Source: Stenocarpella maydis (taxonomy: Eukaryota; Ascomycota; Sordariomycetes; Diaporthales; Diaporthaceae). From it: a DNA stretch of 64,000 nucleotides. The position numbers and the translations under genes were made by a program. This document shows, piece after piece, positions 60,514 to 64,000 of the stretch; positions within the stretch are counted from its first letter, which is position 1; each line of letters starts with the position of its first letter. The stretch lies in the NCBI GenBank assembly GCA_002270565.1, contig NQMI01000004.1:620001-684000 (forward strand), in the 5' to 3' direction. The notes below the pieces were generated by a model. It was given only the letters and a program-made list of their open reading frames with translations. It was not told the origin of the DNA and ran no database searches.

Positions 60514-60840
60514 ACGTATATATCAGATAGATATAAATTCACAGAGTATAAAAAGATTGATTCTCTAGGACTAGAAATTTCTTAAAAGCAATATAAGAAG
60601 GCCCCTTCTTATAATCTTGGAGGGAGGGGGGGGGATGCTAAGGCTGGTTTTCCTCCGGATTCTGAAACATGCTGGTTCCCCTAGACCCTAGAATACACCC
60701 CTCTCTAGACTATTATAAAGAATAAGCAATAATCCGCCCAAAACAACTAAAATCACTTTCCTCCTCTAATTAGATAAGCTATTTAAATTTAGCTCTATTG
60801 GACCCTTTATAGCTCTTAATTCCTAGCCCGCTTATCCCTA

Positions 60841-62744
60841 CTTTTATTTTGCTATAGTACGCTCAGTCTGTAATCCTTCTCCTCTCGCTCAGCCGCCTTT
60901 TTATAAGCCCAGGATTAATAGCTATCACTAATCGCCGGTATGGGAACCCAGTAATTCGCTTCCTTAGTCCCCACCTACTTGCTTGCATTCCAGTTGTACT
61001 CCTAAATTAATATAATTCTTATTATAGTAGGTAATGGGCAACATAGTAGCGATATAGCTGGAATAGAGGATAGAGATAATAATAAAGACCTTAAGATACC
61101 TGATCGCTTAGGGGTTATCCCACCTATATTTATGTTTCCTCCTAGGGATATATTCCTAATACTTACCTCTAATATCTGCTGTGAGAAAAGTTTAATAGGG
61201 TTACCCTATAGTATTTTAGCCCTACTTCAATCAGGCATCTATAGAGCAGTTATTACTTTATTCAGTATCCTAAGACCATCTTCTCCATATATTTATGCTC
61301 TATCTACCTAAGGCAGAGGCTTAGGTGTCTTGGATGGGTCCTTATAAAGTCTAAGCCTAGATATTATGATTAGATCCTTTATAGCTGCATTAGGTATCTT
61401 AGATATTAGGACAGGTGGCTAGTTCTTTAAGTTATTAAGGGCAATAGGAGTTTTGCTCAACCTGAAAGTCCGGATATTAGTAGGCCTTAAAAGATCAGCC
61501 TTATTAAATCTTGCTATAAGGAAGCCTAGCAGATTTTATCCCAGCTCTAATCCTACACCGGGTGTAGCATAATACTTAATCTCCCCCTTATTCATCCCTA
61601 AAATATCAGCTTAAGAGTATATAATATTCTTTCCTACTATAAGCCTCTTATACTTATTATAGCTAATAACTAGAGTATTCTGGATGCCCCTAATTAGATA
61701 CCTGGATCTATTAATTTCCAATCGGATAGTAAAACCCTAAATAAGAGCTAAGGCTTTCTTAACGGGCAAGCCAGGAGGGGCAGATTTAAGCAGCCTAGTC
61801 TTAATTCAATCTTTAAACTCCTAGCTATTCTTTTTATAATTCTCCCGGAAGAAAAAGGCAACATAAGTAGCCATAAGGAGTCTACAGGCAGTTGATCCCA
61901 GCTGCAGCATAACCTTTACCTAGATCGCTATGCATGCCTATTTTGAGAATCCTTTAGGTAGCCTAAGAGTAAGGAAGTATACAATGCAGTCCCTTATACA
62001 GGGGTACATCCTATCACAAGTTCTCTAATCAGAATGAGTGTTAATTATACCGAGTTATTTGGTATCCCTATTAAAGATGCTTAATACCCAATAGCCTGGG
62101 GTATATATAACTTGAATAATAAACCTCTAGCTATCCTTTAGTAAGTAATATCTCCACAATCTAAGGGGTTCTCCATTAATATTATAGGTTATAAGCACCA
62201 TAAAAACCAGGTTACTGAAATCGATTAGCTACTAATTAATAAGCCCTAGAATATAATTAGTATATAGGTATGCCTCTTAAGCTAGGAGACCTTCTGCATT
62301 ATAAAGGGTCATAAGGAAGTTACTATAGTAAGTACTAAATAGGTTCTTCTGCCTAAGGGGGTCTTTAAACTAAGAATAGAGATTAATGCCCTTAAAATAT
62401 ATATCTATTACTCACTATATATAATTATTATGCCCCTATTTTTAGTTCTAAAAGAATAGTAGTTGCACTAAAAGGTCTAATATATTAAAAGCTTGGGAGA
62501 GTACCAACTTATTATTAAGAATTCTAGTTTCAAATAGGTCTTTTATTAGGTCTATACTAGCTCTATAATCTCAGTTTCCTTAATTACAGATATTATATAG
62601 GTTAGGAAATCTCAGCTACCATATAGGGTTGATATCATCAAAATTCATGATAAAGGGCAACGCTAAAAGTCATGCTTTAAGGCTAACCTAATCAAAAGGG
62701 TCTGGGTACTTAATAGTAGGCACAGGGGCATCAGGATCATTCAT
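60841..62744 (-). pseudogene. Unidentified RIP-inactivated gene, about 634 codons
   Basis: From an ATG at 62744 one frame can be followed codon by codon to about 60841 without any insertion or deletion. It contains 34 stop codons by my count, mostly TAG with some TAA and TGA. These sit where Trp, Gln or Arg codons would stand before G-to-A or C-to-T change. The non-stop residues form normal protein-like sequence, for example RILNNKLVLSQAFNILDLL, YATPGVGLELG and EREEKDYRLSVL, with a basic tail near the end. The opening (TIKYPDPFD) faintly recalls the start of some retroelement gag proteins, but no protease, polymerase or integrase follows in this frame. I do not recognise the family. It may be a gag, another transposon protein or a captured gene. 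Confidence 0.6.
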
Positions 62745-62794
62745 AGGGCTAACTTGGCCTTTTAGACTATTAATAGCTATAAACTAAATTGTTA

Positions 62795-63389
62795 AACGGA
62801 ACCGCTCAGCAGGGCGTTGGTACTCCGTGCAAGGAGTTACCCTAGACTTCGTTGTAAGGAGTTACCCTAGACTTCCTAGCAAGGAGTTACCCTAGACTTG
62901 CGAGTCAGGCGATTTTCGCTAAGTACGCCCAGTGCGTGCGTGACGCAAGATGAGTTTGGTGGCCGTGAGTCGATTATTTTGGCCTGCATTTGCACCTTAA
63001 TTCAGACCTCTGCATTACCCTTATTTCTTACCCAAAAAGTATATGACTTAGTGCATTGGATAGCCTGATTTCTGAAGTTTGTATGTACTTAATTTGGGCA
63101 TTGCTAGGGCTATGGTTGGCTGGCTGCTTGGAACCAAAGATGGTGTGTTGGAAGGGCGAATTTTCCGGCATTTGCAAATTTGCACCAGAGCCGACCGCAG
63201 CGTGCCCAGGGGTGAGACGACGTCGGAGGGTATATAAGGAGGGCTTACAGAAGCCCAACTTAATTCAATACAAAGTTGTCCAGACCATTGTCAATCGTCC
63301 CAATTCGCCTCAGAGCACCATACTGCGACCCTGCCGAAACACACACACGCTGAACTGAATGCTATTCTATAGCACAAATTCATCAGAAC
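62795..63389. other. Non-RIPped segment next to the assembly gap
   Basis: Composition changes sharply at about 62795 from AT-rich to normal. The segment holds a 25-bp tandem repeat (62831-62900), a TATA-like box GTATATAAGGAG at 63229-63240 and downstream CA-rich sequence with ACCCTGCCGAAACACAC near 63330. It could be a promoter or LTR fragment. Frames of 100 (+) and 76 (-) codons are open but have no domain. Confidence 0.4.
62831..62900. repeat. 25-bp tandem repeat, three copies
   Basis: AAGGAGTTACCCTAGACTTC at 62831-62850 and 62856-62875 and a third copy with one change at 62881-62900. The copies are separated by 5-bp spacers (GTTGT, CTAGC). Confidence 0.95.
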
Positions 63390-63392
63390 NNN
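63390..63392. other. Assembly gap (NNN)
   Basis: Three undetermined bases join two contigs or mask an unresolved repeat. Order and distance across this point are not proven. Confidence 0.99.
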
Positions 63393-64000
63393 GATTAATG
63401 GGGATCCCTTCTTCTTTCCCTTACCTTTTTTTATTATTTACTAGCTTAAGGAAGATATCTTTCTAATTAATCAGATTGGGGAAAAGAGTGCTAAGGTAAG
63501 GAGAAATTAAGTAATGGAGGGGAGGTGATAAGTTTTAAGGGTAGAGGTTAATAGTTATAGCAGCTTTTAAGTCTTAATGATGCAAGTTGTGCTGCACTAA
63601 TTAGAGATCAGCTGAGGTATAATGATTGTGAAAAAAGTGGTTGGGTTGGAGGTTATAGCAGAAAGGTGGGCTTTTATCAGAAGGGGAGCCTTAAGATGGG
63701 TAAATTACTTAAGCTAGTAAATCACTTAACTTCCTTCCCTTTTCTACCAGGCAGCAACCTTTGCTACTTTAAATGCTTCTAATAAGAGCTCCTCTCTTCA
63801 ACTTTTTATATTTAAAGTCACTTTTTCCCTACTAATCCTTTTCTTCAACTTCCCCTTAACAGCATCATTAACTATTAATTATTAATCTCATTATCAAACC
63901 ATTAAGCCTCTCTAATCAAATGAGCTTTACCATCACTATATCTTCTCCTCCTTAATCAAGCTAAGAAGAGAAGGGAAAGGGTAAGGAGCAATTACCTCCT
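63393..64000. other. AT-leaning sequence after the gap
   Basis: Purine-rich then pyrimidine-rich tracts, no frame of note, milder AT bias than the main island. Probably repeat-derived; nothing can be named. Confidence 0.4.

Noticed and set aside
60841..62744. DUF3435/Starship captain as identity of the unknown relic frame
   Set aside because: The tyrosine-recombinase motifs expected near the C-terminus are not visible, and no Starship-like cargo border is seen.

Overview
The window comes from a filamentous ascomycete (Pezizomycotina), most likely a Sordariomycete. Evidence: genes have short 50-80 nt GT-AG introns with CTAAC/CTAAT-type branch sites. The protein set is typical of the group (Slt2/Mps1-type MAP kinase, CFEM protein, Med14, THEM6-like thioesterase, DUF3455, SGNH esterase). 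Two AT-rich islands of retroelements carry the transition-only damage expected of repeat-induced point mutation (RIP). Family names come from recognition of sequence motifs; no database was searched.

Layout. 1-1689: 3' part of glucose-6-phosphate dehydrogenase (+). 2905-6278: Mediator subunit 14 (+). 7113-10316: large single-exon methyltransferase-domain protein (-). 10317-13739: gene-poor. 13740-14854: short-chain dehydrogenase with a frameshift (+). 15097-22673: a complete but RIP-degraded Ty1/copia element (-) bounded by two 215-bp LTRs. 22978-23208: a tiny two-exon gene for a secreted cysteine-rich peptide (-), 305 bp from the LTR. 25407-26532: THEM6-like thioesterase (+). 26924-27446: CFEM/GPI protein (-). 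29636-30355: low-molecular-weight tyrosine phosphatase (+). 32106-33698: cell-wall-integrity MAP kinase (+), followed by an in-frame 108-codon extension after its stop. 34936-35825: DUF3455 secreted protein (-). 35826-41300: gene-poor. 41305-42946: two decayed genes on the same strand, an integral-membrane rhodopsin-like protein and an RWD-RING protein. 44167-45555: LRR/F-box-like protein (+). 45966-48019: secreted SGNH esterase (-). 49046-50143: secreted protein with a possible deaminase-like motif (+).

50350-64000 is a second AT-rich island. It starts with a copia-type LTR and holds a Ty3/gypsy pol on the + strand (about 51.7-54.1 kb). It also holds pieces of another gypsy pol on the - strand (56.2-59.6 kb) interrupted by a 205-bp LTR. 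From 62744 down to about 60840 on the - strand runs an unidentified reading frame of about 634 codons that has stops but no frameshift. A non-RIPped segment follows (about 62.8-63.39 kb), then a three-N assembly gap.

The genes are mostly independent. Housekeeping functions (pentose phosphate entry, transcription, cell-wall signalling) lie in the GC-rich blocks. Predicted secreted or surface proteins (Cys-rich peptide, CFEM, DUF3455, SGNH esterase, possible deaminase) and pseudogenes lie towards the transposon islands. That arrangement resembles the compartmented genomes of host-associated fungi, but this last point is inference.
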